A DNA stretch of 25,528 nucleotides, taken from the NCBI GenBank assembly GCA_045594885.1, contig JAZNZJ010000007.1, forward strand, positions 1 through 25,528, written 5' to 3'. This stretch comes from Fimenecus sp045594885. GTDB taxonomy: Bacteria; Bacillota; Clostridia; Oscillospirales; Acutalibacteraceae. A program made the position numbers and the translations under genes. This document shows positions 13,213-20,797 of this stretch, piece after piece. The notes beneath the pieces are model-generated. The model was not told the DNA's origin. It saw only the letters and a program-made list of their open reading frames with translations, and did not search any database. Every line of letters starts with the position of its first letter. The first letter of the stretch is position 1.

Positions 13213-13620
13213 ATGAAAAAAGTAATGAACTCAAAAGCATTACTGTCTGTTATCTCTTTGGTGCTTGTTGCGGCTATGGCACTTGGATTTGCAGGATGCA
13301 GTAATAAAGAAACCCCTTCAGTTGATGGCGAAAAGACCTTTGTATTCAAGGTTGTTGACCTTGATGGTACAGAAAAGTCCTTCGACATTACAACGGACGC
13401 AAAGACTGTGGGAGAAGCACTTCTCAACGAAAAACTCATTTCAGGTGAAAATGGCGATTATGGTCTTATGGTTGACACAGTCAACGGAATAAAATATGAC
13501 TATAATGAAGATGGTGCTTATTGGGCATTTCACATTAACGGCGAATATGCAATGAGCGGTGTTGATACCACGGAAATCACAGACGGTGCAACATATTCAT
13601 TTGTAGCAACTAAAGCATAA
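13213..13620 (+). CDS. Lipoprotein with transcobalamin-like C-terminal (DUF4430) domain
   Basis: A 135-aa secreted lipoprotein. Residues 1-28 form a signal peptide ending in lipobox FAGC with lipidated Cys29. Residues about 50-135 form one DUF4430 domain: VGEALLNEKLI, VNGIKYDYNEDGAYWAFHINGE and GVDTTEITDGATYSF. This fold corresponds to the small beta domain of transcobalamin/intrinsic factor. I use the ATG at 13213 with AAGGAG 9 nt upstream; an in-frame start at 13108 lies within the riboswitch. The stop overlaps the next start (TAATG). Its place under a B12 riboswitch and before an S component suggests it captures cobalamin or a precursor outside the cell. Confidence 0.9.
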   Translation: MKKVMNSKALLSVISLVLVAAMALGFAGCSNKETPSVDGEKTFVFKVVDLDGTEKSFDITTDAKTVGEALLNEKLISGENGDYGLMVDTVNGIKYDYNEDGAYWAFHINGEYAMSGVDTTEITDGATYSFVATKA

Positions 13621-14138
13621 TGAGAAACGAAAAGCACAAAAAATTAGTTGATATTTTAGTCTTCACAATGCTGGGAGTAATAATGTTACTCTCAAAACTA
13701 TTGATGGAGGCTTTGCCCAATTTTCATTTATTGGGAACACTCATTACCGCATATACAATTGTTTATCGCAAAGACGCACTTAAGCCCATTTACATATTCG
13801 TGCTGCTTTCGGGAATTATTTACGGCTTTGGTGCTTGGTGGTTGGCATATTTATATATATGGGCAATTCTTTGGGCTATGGTAATGCTTTTACCAAAGAA
13901 TATGAAACCAAAAATCGCTGTACCTGTTTATATGGCAATTTCGGGACTGCACGGTATTTTATATGGCACACTCTACGCCCCCGCCCAAGCATTAATACTC
14001 GGTTATGATTTCAAAACAATGATTGCGTGGATTATTGCCGGATTTTCATTTGATATTATGCATTGTGTCGGTAATGTGGTGTTGGGAGTTTTGATTTTAC
14101 CCATTGCAACCGCTCTTAAAAAATTCCATAGGTATTAA
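13620..14138 (+). CDS. ECF transporter S component, probable cobalamin or precursor uptake
   Basis: A 172-aa integral membrane protein with about five to six hydrophobic helices, matching the size and pattern of ECF substrate-binding (S) components. No EcfA/EcfT genes are nearby, so it would use a shared ECF energising module, as group II ECF systems do. The B12 riboswitch and coupled transcobalamin-like lipoprotein point to a corrinoid or a lower-ligand precursor. It resembles the riboswitch-controlled Cbl-type S components predicted in Firmicutes, but I cannot fix the subtype. A bidirectional terminator follows at once. Confidence 0.85.
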   Translation: MRNEKHKKLVDILVFTMLGVIMLLSKLLMEALPNFHLLGTLITAYTIVYRKDALKPIYIFVLLSGIIYGFGAWWLAYLYIWAILWAMVMLLPKNMKPKIAVPVYMAISGLHGILYGTLYAPAQALILGYDFKTMIAWIIAGFSFDIMHCVGNVVLGVLILPIATALKKFHRY

Positions 14139-14140
14139 AA

Positions 14141-14176
14141 AAGACCGATTGGGGAAATTCCTCAATCGGTTTTTTA
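14141..14176. terminator. Bidirectional terminator between convergent genes
   Basis: A 12-bp stem (14144-14155/14159-14170, core ACCGATTG/CAATCGGT with one G-U) has A-rich and T-rich flanks. It can end the B12 uptake operon on the plus strand and the transglutaminase gene on the minus strand. Confidence 0.85.
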
Positions 14177-14202
14177 AAAAATTCAATTTTATCTGCAAAA
14201 TA

Positions 14203-15663
14203 TCATTCAAATATCAATTTACCATCGGTATATAACTCGTGGGCTATTGCGTCAAAGCCATCAATTGCACCGTCCTGATTCATATCGCCCGCATAGAATT
14301 TTGCCGTTTCATCTTCTACTGCATATGTTGTAGCACAAATTTGTGTCATAACATCATAATCGGTTGCATTAACTGTGTTTGATGCATTCACATCACCACG
14401 CATTGCAACAAGATATTCTTTTGTAGTTGTGCCGTCAGATACAGTCAATGTTGATGTTGTTGTACCGCTTCCGTTTCGTGTACGGGTAAACCCGCTTGTT
14501 GTGTCATTTACAACAAAAAGAACATAGCTGGACACACCCTTGCCAACCATTACCACCCCACGCAACGTATCAAAATGCACATCTTTTGCACCATATCTCA
14601 AAATTCCCACACCGTAGGTATCGGTAGAAAGTGCAGGATAAGAAAGTGCCGTGTTTGCACTTGTAAAAAGTTTACCTGTCGGAATATGAATGGTTGAATC
14701 CGCCACTGTTGAATTACCGAAAAACGGTGCTTTTGTGTTGCTTCCAACAAGAAAATAGCTGTAATAAATATAATTTGATTGGTCGTCCCAAGTTGAGTCA
14801 AGGGTGTACCATTCACCATCTTCCATTTTTACCACATTCCATTTATGAGGGCCACCATCACCAGTACCGATAACCGTAAGACAAGGTATTCCCTCTCGGT
14901 CACATAAGAGTTTAAATGCCTCTGCGTAGCCTTCACATACGCACACACCCGTTATCAACGCACCATATGCATCATAAATATTTGGTTCAGAAATTGTGTC
15001 GTCATAAACAATATTATTTGCAAGATAATCGTGAATTGATTTCACTTTTTCGTGACGGCTTATGCCATTAACCTTAATTGTTGCCAATTTATTGACTACT
15101 GCATCACTCTTTGCCTTGACATCATTAAAATCTGCAAAATTAGTTGAGTCAATGCTAATGTTGACCGTCAACTCAGTAATTGTATATGTGTATGTTATAC
15201 CCACTCTGCTTCTTGAATAATCATAATCAAAACTAAACCCACTTGACCAGAAAAATAATGGATTATCTTCATTAAGGGCTGTTATTGCCATCATAATTTC
15301 TTGTTGAGCATTGTTGACTGCCTTTGTAAGAGTCGTACCCGTAATTGTAATTCCCGTCATATCAAGGTCAATTGACTGCACTACTCCCGCTGACCAGATT
15401 TGCTCGTAAATCTTTTTTTGATTACTTGTTAACTGATTGTAAAAGTATTTTGTAGCATCAACATCAGTGCCGACGCTGTAAAATTTGTTTATGTTTGTAC
15501 TTGTTTCAACTTCTAACTCTGTTTTAGGTGAAAACTGAATTATAGAAAATTCGCCACCATATTCAAGTTCTTTAGTTTGGGCAAATGCCATAACGGGCAT
15601 TAACCCTATCAAAAGACAAAGTGCCGTTATCAACGACACAAATTTTAATAACTTATTCGTCAT
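14203..15663 (-). CDS. Secreted transglutaminase-like protein with C-terminal dockerin
   Basis: A 486-aa exported protein. Residues 1-28 are a signal peptide (GLMPVMAFAQ). A transglutaminase-core domain holds the triad C243 (VCEGYAEAF), H273 (PHKWNVV) and D289 (LDSTWDD). Residues 423-486 look like a type I dockerin: two EF-like repeats, GDVNASNTVNATDYDVM and GDMNQDGAIDGFDAI. Dockerins bind cohesins, so the protein may attach to a cellulosome-like scaffold or a surface cohesin. The core acts as a cysteine protease or transamidase in relatives; the substrate is unknown. It starts 22 nt after the nrdR stop, with GAGGG upstream, and may be cotranscribed with it. Confidence 0.88.
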   Translation of the reverse strand: MTNKLLKFVSLITALCLLIGLMPVMAFAQTKELEYGGEFSIIQFSPKTELEVETSTNINKFYSVGTDVDATKYFYNQLTSNQKKIYEQIWSAGVVQSIDLDMTGITITGTTLTKAVNNAQQEIMMAITALNEDNPLFFWSSGFSFDYDYSRSRVGITYTYTITELTVNISIDSTNFADFNDVKAKSDAVVNKLATIKVNGISRHEKVKSIHDYLANNIVYDDTISEPNIYDAYGALITGVCVCEGYAEAFKLLCDREGIPCLTVIGTGDGGPHKWNVVKMEDGEWYTLDSTWDDQSNYIYYSYFLVGSNTKAPFFGNSTVADSTIHIPTGKLFTSANTALSYPALSTDTYGVGILRYGAKDVHFDTLRGVVMVGKGVSSYVLFVVNDTTSGFTRTRNGSGTTTSTLTVSDGTTTKEYLVAMRGDVNASNTVNATDYDVMTQICATTYAVEDETAKFYAGDMNQDGAIDGFDAIAHELYTDGKLIFE

Positions 15664-15685
15664 AACAGCACCCTCTGTTTCTTAA

Positions 15686-16144
15686 TTATTGTTTTTTGTC
15701 AAGGAAGTTTGAAAGTTCTTCCATAAATGCGTTTACGTCTTTGAACTGTTTATAAACAGAAGCAAAGCGGACATAAGCAACCTCGTCAATTGCCTTAAGT
15801 TTTTCCATTACAAGCTCACCTACACGAACAGACGTTACCTCACGGTCGAGAGAATTTTGTAATGTTGCTTCAATTTCGCTGACTGCTTTTTCAATAGTTT
15901 CCATTGAAACGGGACGTTTTTCACAAGCGGTAAGCATACCCTTAATTAACTTGCTACGGTCAAATACCTCACGATTTTTATCCTTTTTCACAACGAGAAT
16001 GGGTACATTTTCAATTATTTCATAAGTTGTGAATCTCTTTGTACACTTAATACACTCTCTACGACGACGAATTCTCTCGCCCTCGTCAGTTGGACGTGAA
16101 TCAATTACTTTACTTTCTTCAAATCCGCAAAAAGGACATTTCAT
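15686..16144 (-). CDS. nrdR: Transcriptional repressor NrdR
   Basis: A 152-aa protein of exact family length. The N-terminal zinc ribbon uses C3, C6, C31 and C34 (CPFCGFEES...CIKC), with IRRRREC between, then an ATP-cone (about 49-139, starting VVKKDKNREVFDRSKLIKG) that senses ATP/dATP. NrdR represses ribonucleotide reductase genes through paired NrdR boxes; candidate boxes lie at the nrdD promoter and just upstream of this gene. GGGAG precedes the ATG by 7 nt. Confidence 0.97.
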   Translation of the reverse strand: MKCPFCGFEESKVIDSRPTDEGERIRRRRECIKCTKRFTTYEIIENVPILVVKKDKNREVFDRSKLIKGMLTACEKRPVSMETIEKAVSEIEATLQNSLDREVTSVRVGELVMEKLKAIDEVAYVRFASVYKQFKDVNAFMEELSNFLDKKQ

Positions 16145-16165
16145 AGTAACACTCCCAATTTTTAC

Positions 16166-16181
16166 AATCTATATATAGTAT
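16166..16181 (-). promoter_or_regulatory. Candidate NrdR box upstream of nrdR
   Basis: The core CTATATATAG (16169-16178) is perfect, and 13 of 16 positions match the NrdR consensus. It lies 22-37 bp upstream of the nrdR start, over a likely -10 region, which suggests autoregulation. Confidence 0.5.
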
Positions 16182-16213
16182 TGTAACATAATCAATGCCA
16201 CAATGTAAAGGGT

Positions 16214-16996
16214 TTAAAGGAATTTTTTAAGTCCTTTTAAGGCATTTGCAAGTTCTTCGTCACTATTATAACCGTAATCGTAAAGTTCAATAATATAATC
16301 ACCCTTATAGTCAAGTGATTTCATCATATCGAAAAATCTTTTAAAATCGAACACACCGTCACGCATTGGCACCATACAATCCATTTTATCATTGTGGTCA
16401 CTTATGTGAATGTGACGGATATACTTATGAAGCTTATTAGCAAAGTCAAAGGGCTCAAACCCCGCACGGATTGACTGTTTAATATCAAAAACCATATTAA
16501 AATCTTCACCTATATGCTCTGCCATACGCAAAAGGAATTCGGGGCTTTCGCTACGGTAATGCACAACATTCTCTTGACAGACCTTAACACCCTCTGACTT
16601 GCCCATATGAATTAATTCACCGAAACGGTCAAAATATTCTTCATCGGGAATACTGCCCGGCTTTTTAATTCCGTGCATAACAAGAATTTCTGCACCGAGA
16701 GTGTGTAAAACGTCAAAATGCCTTTTGAATGAAGTATCTCTCGCCTCATAGTATCTTCGATTGTATGAACTGAAAAGATGATATGATTCTGTAAACGATG
16801 CCATTGTGTGTACTGACGGCACACGCACACCATAGCTTTTGCATATATCTGCCATTTTCTGTACAAATTCGGGTTCAAACTCTGAATCTGCATTCATAAA
16901 TATTTCAATTGTTTTTGCCCCCGTTTCACAGGCTCTCACAATGGATTTCTCTGTTTCAAGAGGATAAAAACAAGATGAAGATATACCAATATCCAT
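16214..16996 (-). CDS. Sugar phosphate isomerase/epimerase family protein (AP2Ec TIM barrel)
   Basis: A 260-aa xylose-isomerase-like TIM barrel. Likely divalent metal ligands are in QENVVH, VFDIKQ, IHISDHND and the C-terminal IIELYDYGY. The family includes sugar epimerases, isomerases and endonuclease IV; conserved DNA-binding residues of the latter are not evident, so a sugar or polyol substrate is more likely, but it cannot be named. GAGGTG precedes the ATG. It begins 91 nt after the transglutaminase gene at 17088 and may extend that operon. Confidence 0.82.
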   Translation of the reverse strand: MDIGISSSCFYPLETEKSIVRACETGAKTIEIFMNADSEFEPEFVQKMADICKSYGVRVPSVHTMASFTESYHLFSSYNRRYYEARDTSFKRHFDVLHTLGAEILVMHGIKKPGSIPDEEYFDRFGELIHMGKSEGVKVCQENVVHYRSESPEFLLRMAEHIGEDFNMVFDIKQSIRAGFEPFDFANKLHKYIRHIHISDHNDKMDCMVPMRDGVFDFKRFFDMMKSLDYKGDYIIELYDYGYNSDEELANALKGLKKFL

Positions 16997-17087
16997 AACG
17001 CACCTCGTTATCGCAAATCAAGGGTGAAAAAGTGAAAATTCGCTGAAATTCTGTATTTACGGCGTGTTTGGTTCGACTCCTCTCACC

Positions 17088-17864
17088 CTATCTTTTTGTT
17101 ACCTTAAGACCAACAGTTTGGGTTTGCATTCCGCCACCCGTTAAAAGTCCACGATTTATTCCGCAATCGGCAAAATCTCGGCCACGGCTGATAATAATAT
17201 AATTCTCATCAGCAAGACGGTTGTTAGTGGGGTCAACCCCGTGCCACGAGCCGTTATAATAAACCTCAACCCATGCGTGAGTTTCACCCTCACCCACCAT
17301 CATACCAACCACATAACGAGCGGGAATTTCTGCCTTTCGCAGAAGTGCCAACAGAATGTGAGAATAATCCTGACACACACCCGCACCGTTTAAAAGTGCT
17401 TCTTCTGCAGTTGTAATAACACTTGTTGAGCCTGACTTGTACACAATATTAGCCCTGATTGCTCTTGTAAATTTAAGTGCAGTATCAACCGCATCTTCTG
17501 AAATACCAATCTGAATGCGGTCAAACATACGATTGAGCTCCGCACCGCATTTCGTGTAATGAGTTGGGTATTTATATACCGGATTTAAGTCATTTTCAGG
17601 GGTTACGTGTGCCCCCGTTGTCACTGTGCCCGTTACATCAACGGTAAATTCATTATGCATTGAAACAATGCGGTCAGTTACAAGAATATTGCCAAATCCG
17701 TCTTGAGAATATGTCAATTTATTCTCGGGAAAAACCGTCACTTTAATATCCTCAATGTGCTGACTTTCACACTCAAGAGGAATGCAACGAAGAGTGTAAC
17801 AATGCTTGATTACGGGAAGTGAAAACTTAATCGACATATTGTAAGAAAAATCAAGTACTGCCAT
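17088..17864 (-). CDS. Transglutaminase-like protein of the alpha-E/ATP-grasp operon
   Basis: A 258-aa cytoplasmic protein without a signal peptide. An N-terminal beta region (about 1-110) is followed by a transglutaminase core with triad C164 (GAGVCQDYSH), H196 (ETHAWVEVYY) and D211 (GVDPTNN). It starts 1 nt after the alpha-E gene stop. The trio of transglutaminase, alpha-E protein and circularly permuted ATP-grasp is conserved across bacteria and is predicted, from genome context, to make or modify a peptide; the core probably acts as a peptidase or transamidase. No product is established. Confidence 0.88.
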   Translation of the reverse strand: MAVLDFSYNMSIKFSLPVIKHCYTLRCIPLECESQHIEDIKVTVFPENKLTYSQDGFGNILVTDRIVSMHNEFTVDVTGTVTTGAHVTPENDLNPVYKYPTHYTKCGAELNRMFDRIQIGISEDAVDTALKFTRAIRANIVYKSGSTSVITTAEEALLNGAGVCQDYSHILLALLRKAEIPARYVVGMMVGEGETHAWVEVYYNGSWHGVDPTNNRLADENYIIISRGRDFADCGINRGLLTGGGMQTQTVGLKVTKR

Positions 17865-17865
17865 T

Positions 17866-18552
17866 TTACATCACTCCTGTCACAAAAAGTTGGGACAATT
17901 CATTTTGAATTGAGAATTTATATGGTGAATAATCGTCTTCTTCAAGAATCATTCTCGTAAGTCTTTCAATTGAATGAGAATTAAAGTCTATTCCCACCTT
18001 ATAAAGTCGGTTGAGCATTATTGAAAATTCCTTTCGCATAAGCTCAATTGGGTAATCAAGTCTTGTATATAAGTCAAGACGTTCAATGCTTCTGCCGAAT
18101 TTCAAAATGTTTCGTGAGGTTTCTGCCTCAATATTATCGTCCGCACTGCCCCAGAATGCAAAAATCCAGTCAGTTACCTCTTGAACCTTTAAAAGCGGAG
18201 CATTACTGCTACTGCTCTTTTCCATAATATCAACTGCAAGTTGAAGATATGAAAGAGTTTCTGAAGAAATAACATTTCTCATTTCAACCGCATTGTCATA
18301 TGCGTGAATAAGGCTTGAATAAATTGACGCAGGGTCATTTGCGTCGAACAAAAATGAACTTATGAATTCCTGACGGCAGGAATAATTATTTGCAATTCCA
18401 AGTCTTCGACAGAAATTGATATATTCTTCATCATTTATATCAATCATAATGTCATAGCACTCTGTGAAGGCTTTAAGAGTTGTGAAAACTCGTTCAATAT
18501 AACGACCGAGCCAAAAAAGATTGTCACTTGATTTTATCGAGATAACACCCAT
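17866..18552 (-). CDS. Alpha-E domain protein
   Basis: A 228-aa mostly helical protein. Its N-terminal SSDNLFWLGRYIER is the family hallmark, and SIERLDLYTRL resembles the second conserved helix. It is shorter than the roughly 300 aa common in the family, with no sign of a frameshift at either end. The gene overlaps the ATP-grasp gene by 19 bp and sits 1 nt before the transglutaminase gene, so all three should be coexpressed. Its biochemical role is unknown; it is presumed to work with the ATP-grasp ligase. Confidence 0.87.
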   Translation of the reverse strand: MGVISIKSSDNLFWLGRYIERVFTTLKAFTECYDIMIDINDEEYINFCRRLGIANNYSCRQEFISSFLFDANDPASIYSSLIHAYDNAVEMRNVISSETLSYLQLAVDIMEKSSSSNAPLLKVQEVTDWIFAFWGSADDNIEAETSRNILKFGRSIERLDLYTRLDYPIELMRKEFSIMLNRLYKVGIDFNSHSIERLTRMILEEDDYSPYKFSIQNELSQLFVTGVM

Positions 18553-19847
18553 GTGTCTTTAAAGCCTCCTCCCTGTGAAGAATTAACTACAAAAGAATTT
18601 GCATCTTTTGAAAAACGTGTAAGACCCGATTTCCACACAACAGGCTCTTCGCCCATAAGCACAAATGCACGCAAATCGGCTTTTCGTTCTGTCCACGCAC
18701 CATTTTCAACAACCTTAAGGTCATTAAAATGAATAACCTCTTGTGCAATAAATCGACGTGGCTCTTTTTGAATAAGTTTTTTGAGTTCATATACTCTTTC
18801 AAGAGATAATTCACTACCGAAAACTACTCCGTATCCGCCTGACTCGGCAACGTCCTTGATAACAAGCTTTTGAATATTATCAAGCACATATTTCATATCA
18901 TCGGGATAAAACGGCAGATATGTAGGTGCATTTGAAAGAATTGGCTCTTCGCCCAAATAATATTTAATCATAGCGGGTACATAGTAATAAATGCCCTTAT
19001 CATCTGCAACAGAGTTACCCGGTGCATTGACGAGTGCCACATTACCCGCACGGTATGCATCCATAATATGAGGCACACCCAAAAGAGAATCTGCACGAAA
19101 AGTCATAGGGTCCATAAAGTCGTCATTTATTCTGCGATAGACCGCACCAACTCTTTGATGCCTACCCGAATATTCGCTGTAATAAAGCACATTACCCTCA
19201 ACAAATAAATCCTGTGGCATTGCAAAAACTGCACCCGTTTTTTCTGCGAGATATGAATGCTCAAAAAAGGCTGAATTAAATCGACCGGGGGTAAGCACAA
19301 CATTTATTCCGCCCGTGTTTACATAGTCAAGTGCATTACGAAGTAAATCACCATAATTACGATTATCAACAACAGTATTTGCACGGAATGTGTCAGGACT
19401 TGCTCTACGGCACAATTCACGGGCTATCATTGGGTATGACGCACCTGACGGCACACGAAGATTATCCTCAAGCACATACCATCTCATATCATTGCCCTGC
19501 ACCAAGTCAATTCCTGAAATATGACTGAAAACATCTTTAGGCGGTACTGCACCCTCACATTCCATCATATATCCTGCCGCACCATAGACAAATTCTTCGG
19601 GAATAATTTTATCTTTTATAATCTGCTTTTTAGTGTAAATATCTTTAAGAAAAATATTAAGTGCCTTTACTCGTTGTTTAAGTCCTCTTTCAAGATAATC
19701 AAACTCATCCTTTGAAATGATGCGAGGCACTGTGTCAAATGGAAAAAGTCGCTCATTAAACACATTGTTTTTATAAATACCGAATTTAACACCATATCGT
19801 GCTAAAAGTCGGTTTATTTCGTCAGTATGCTCTATAAGTCCGTACAT
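18534..19847 (-). CDS. Circularly permuted ATP-grasp type 2 protein
   Basis: A 437-aa predicted ATP-dependent ligase. Family features include GIDLVQGNDMRWYVLEDNLR with PSGASYP (about 118-145), then NVVLTPGRFNSAFFEH, VALVNAPGNSVADDKG and SGGYGVVFG. ATP-grasp enzymes join carboxylates to amines through an acylphosphate, so a peptide-bond-forming role fits the operon. It is the first gene; GGGAG lies 7 nt before the ATG and a likely promoter is at 19886-19914. The length is near normal for the family. Confidence 0.88.
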   Translation of the reverse strand: MYGLIEHTDEINRLLARYGVKFGIYKNNVFNERLFPFDTVPRIISKDEFDYLERGLKQRVKALNIFLKDIYTKKQIIKDKIIPEEFVYGAAGYMMECEGAVPPKDVFSHISGIDLVQGNDMRWYVLEDNLRVPSGASYPMIARELCRRASPDTFRANTVVDNRNYGDLLRNALDYVNTGGINVVLTPGRFNSAFFEHSYLAEKTGAVFAMPQDLFVEGNVLYYSEYSGRHQRVGAVYRRINDDFMDPMTFRADSLLGVPHIMDAYRAGNVALVNAPGNSVADDKGIYYYVPAMIKYYLGEEPILSNAPTYLPFYPDDMKYVLDNIQKLVIKDVAESGGYGVVFGSELSLERVYELKKLIQKEPRRFIAQEVIHFNDLKVVENGAWTERKADLRAFVLMGEEPVVWKSGLTRFSKDANSFVVNSSQGGGFKDTWVLSR

Positions 19848-19885
19848 TTTTTCACTCCCAAACCTAAATGTAACTATACATTATA

Positions 19886-19914
19886 ATTATAGACTTTTTT
19901 TATTCTTAAGTAAA
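19886..19914 (-). promoter_or_regulatory. Probable promoter of the ATP-grasp operon
   Basis: On the minus strand TTTACT (19914-19909), a 17-bp spacer and perfect TATAAT (19891-19886) lie about 40 bp upstream of the ATP-grasp start. The -35 is weak. The rest of the 322-bp gap (19848-20169) holds AT-rich DNA and two repeats, with no gene. Confidence 0.55.
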
Positions 19915-20009
19915 TGAGAGAAATAACCAAATATATTGGTGATTTTTTGGTGATATAGATATTGTATTGATGACATCAAAACAAATTTGAGCTTGTCTAA
20001 TTGTTTTTA

Positions 20010-20098
20010 CACCTCATCAGTCAGCTTCCCCTCAAGGGGAAGCCTTGTTTTGCCTTCCCCTTGAGGGGAAGGGGGACCGCTTGCGGTGGAGGAGGTGT
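20010..20098 (+). repeat. Three-hairpin palindromic repeat, copy 2
   Basis: The reverse complement of the element at 4355-4425 is recognisable: CACCTCATCAGTCA at the left end, a CTTCCCC/GGGGAAG hairpin, ACCGC-TT-GCGGT, and a right end GAGGAGGTG. Here the left CTTCCCC hairpin and a second one flank CCTTGTTTTGCC, so the GTCAAC hairpin of copy 1 has been replaced by an inverted hairpin. The outer ends are slightly mismatched. Confidence 0.85.
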
Positions 20099-20139
20099 CA
20101 TATAAAACAATTCTACACCCCAAATTTAACAAACAAAAA

Positions 20140-20163
20140 GGCGGAGTCAAGACTCCGCCCTAC
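20140..20163 (-). repeat. REP-like hairpin acting as ybaK terminator
   Basis: GGCGGAGTC and GACTCCGCC pair around a tight loop, and the element ends in CCTAC, i.e. GTAG at its 5' side on the minus strand, like the other 24-nt REP copies. It lies 6 bp past the ybaK stop and, with T-rich DNA beyond, could end transcription. Confidence 0.75.
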
Positions 20164-20169
20164 CATTAC

Positions 20170-20640
20170 TTATTCAATTGGCTTTGAAACCTCTACCCAT
20201 TCTTTATAGTTTGAATATTTTTCCAGTTCTGGAATTGTAAGTTCAATGGCACTGTTTGAGCCACCCACTGCGGGGAATACAGTTTCAAACCTCTTCATTG
20301 AGTTATCCAGATAAACATCAACACCGTCTTTAATACCGAATGGACAAACACCACCGATTTGGTGACCAACATATTCTTCCAACTGGTCGGGTGACATCAT
20401 TTTAGCTTTTGCGTGAAAAAATCCTTTATACTTTGAGTTATCCACCTTAACGTCGCCCGCCATAAGTATAAGAATTGGTTGTTCACCCACCATAAATGAA
20501 AGAGTTTTTGCAATTCTTGCACCCTCAACACCAAGGGCTTGTGCTGCAAGTTCAACTGTGGCGCTTGAAACCTCGAATTCTTGAACTCTGTCTTCCATAC
20601 CGAATTGGCGAAAATATTCTCTGCCTTTTTCAATGGACAT
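20170..20640 (-). CDS. ybaK: YbaK/EbsC-type aminoacyl-tRNA deacylase
   Basis: A 156-aa single-domain protein of the YbaK/ProX family, which removes wrong amino acids from tRNA, typically Cys or Ala from tRNA-Pro. Typical segments are ARIAKTLSFM with its conserved Lys, ILILMAGDVKVDNSKYKG, and GGVCPFGIKDGVDVYLD. I start at the ATG at 20640 with AGGTG upstream; the frame also has a GTG at 20649. Substrate specificity among family members cannot be read directly. It is flanked by repeats on both sides. Confidence 0.88.
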   Translation of the reverse strand: MSIEKGREYFRQFGMEDRVQEFEVSSATVELAAQALGVEGARIAKTLSFMVGEQPILILMAGDVKVDNSKYKGFFHAKAKMMSPDQLEEYVGHQIGGVCPFGIKDGVDVYLDNSMKRFETVFPAVGGSNSAIELTIPELEKYSNYKEWVEVSKPIE

Positions 20641-20662
20641 ATTTAACACCTACTCACTTAGC

Positions 20663-20733
20663 GTCATTCTGAGGAACGCAGTGACGAAGAATCTCAAAGC
20701 ACAACACAGATTCTTCGCTTCGTTCAGAATGAC
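20663..20733. repeat. Long imperfect palindrome (GTCATTCTGA family)
   Basis: GTCATTCTGA (20663-20672) pairs with TCAGAATGAC (20724-20733), and CGAAGAATCT (20685-20694) with AGATTCTTCG (20708-20717), forming a 71-bp stem-loop. Elements with these ends are common intergenic repeats in several bacterial groups. Only one copy is in the window. Confidence 0.75.
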
Positions 20734-20756
20734 ATCAAACATTAGATTATAATTTC

Positions 20757-20780
20757 GGCGGGAGCAAGCCCCCGCCCTAC
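20757..20780 (-). repeat. REP-like GTAG hairpin, downstream of iolG
   Basis: A 24-nt element with stem GGCGGGAGC/GCCCCCGCC and, on the minus strand, GTAG at its 5' foot. It is identical to the copy inside the RAYT gene at 22208-22231. It lies 17 bp past the iolG stop. Confidence 0.9.
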
Positions 20781-20797
20781 CCTTATATTTTTAAAAA

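Noticed and set aside
17030..17087. tRNA-like 3' segment GGTTCGACTCCTCTCACC between two genes
   Set aside because: The putative T stem does not pair and no acceptor, D or anticodon arms are present nearby, so neither a tRNA nor an att site is supported.
19934..19952. NrdR-like palindrome ACCAAATATATTGG upstream of the ATP-grasp operon
   Set aside because: Only about 11 of 16 consensus positions match and the downstream genes have no link to ribonucleotide reduction.
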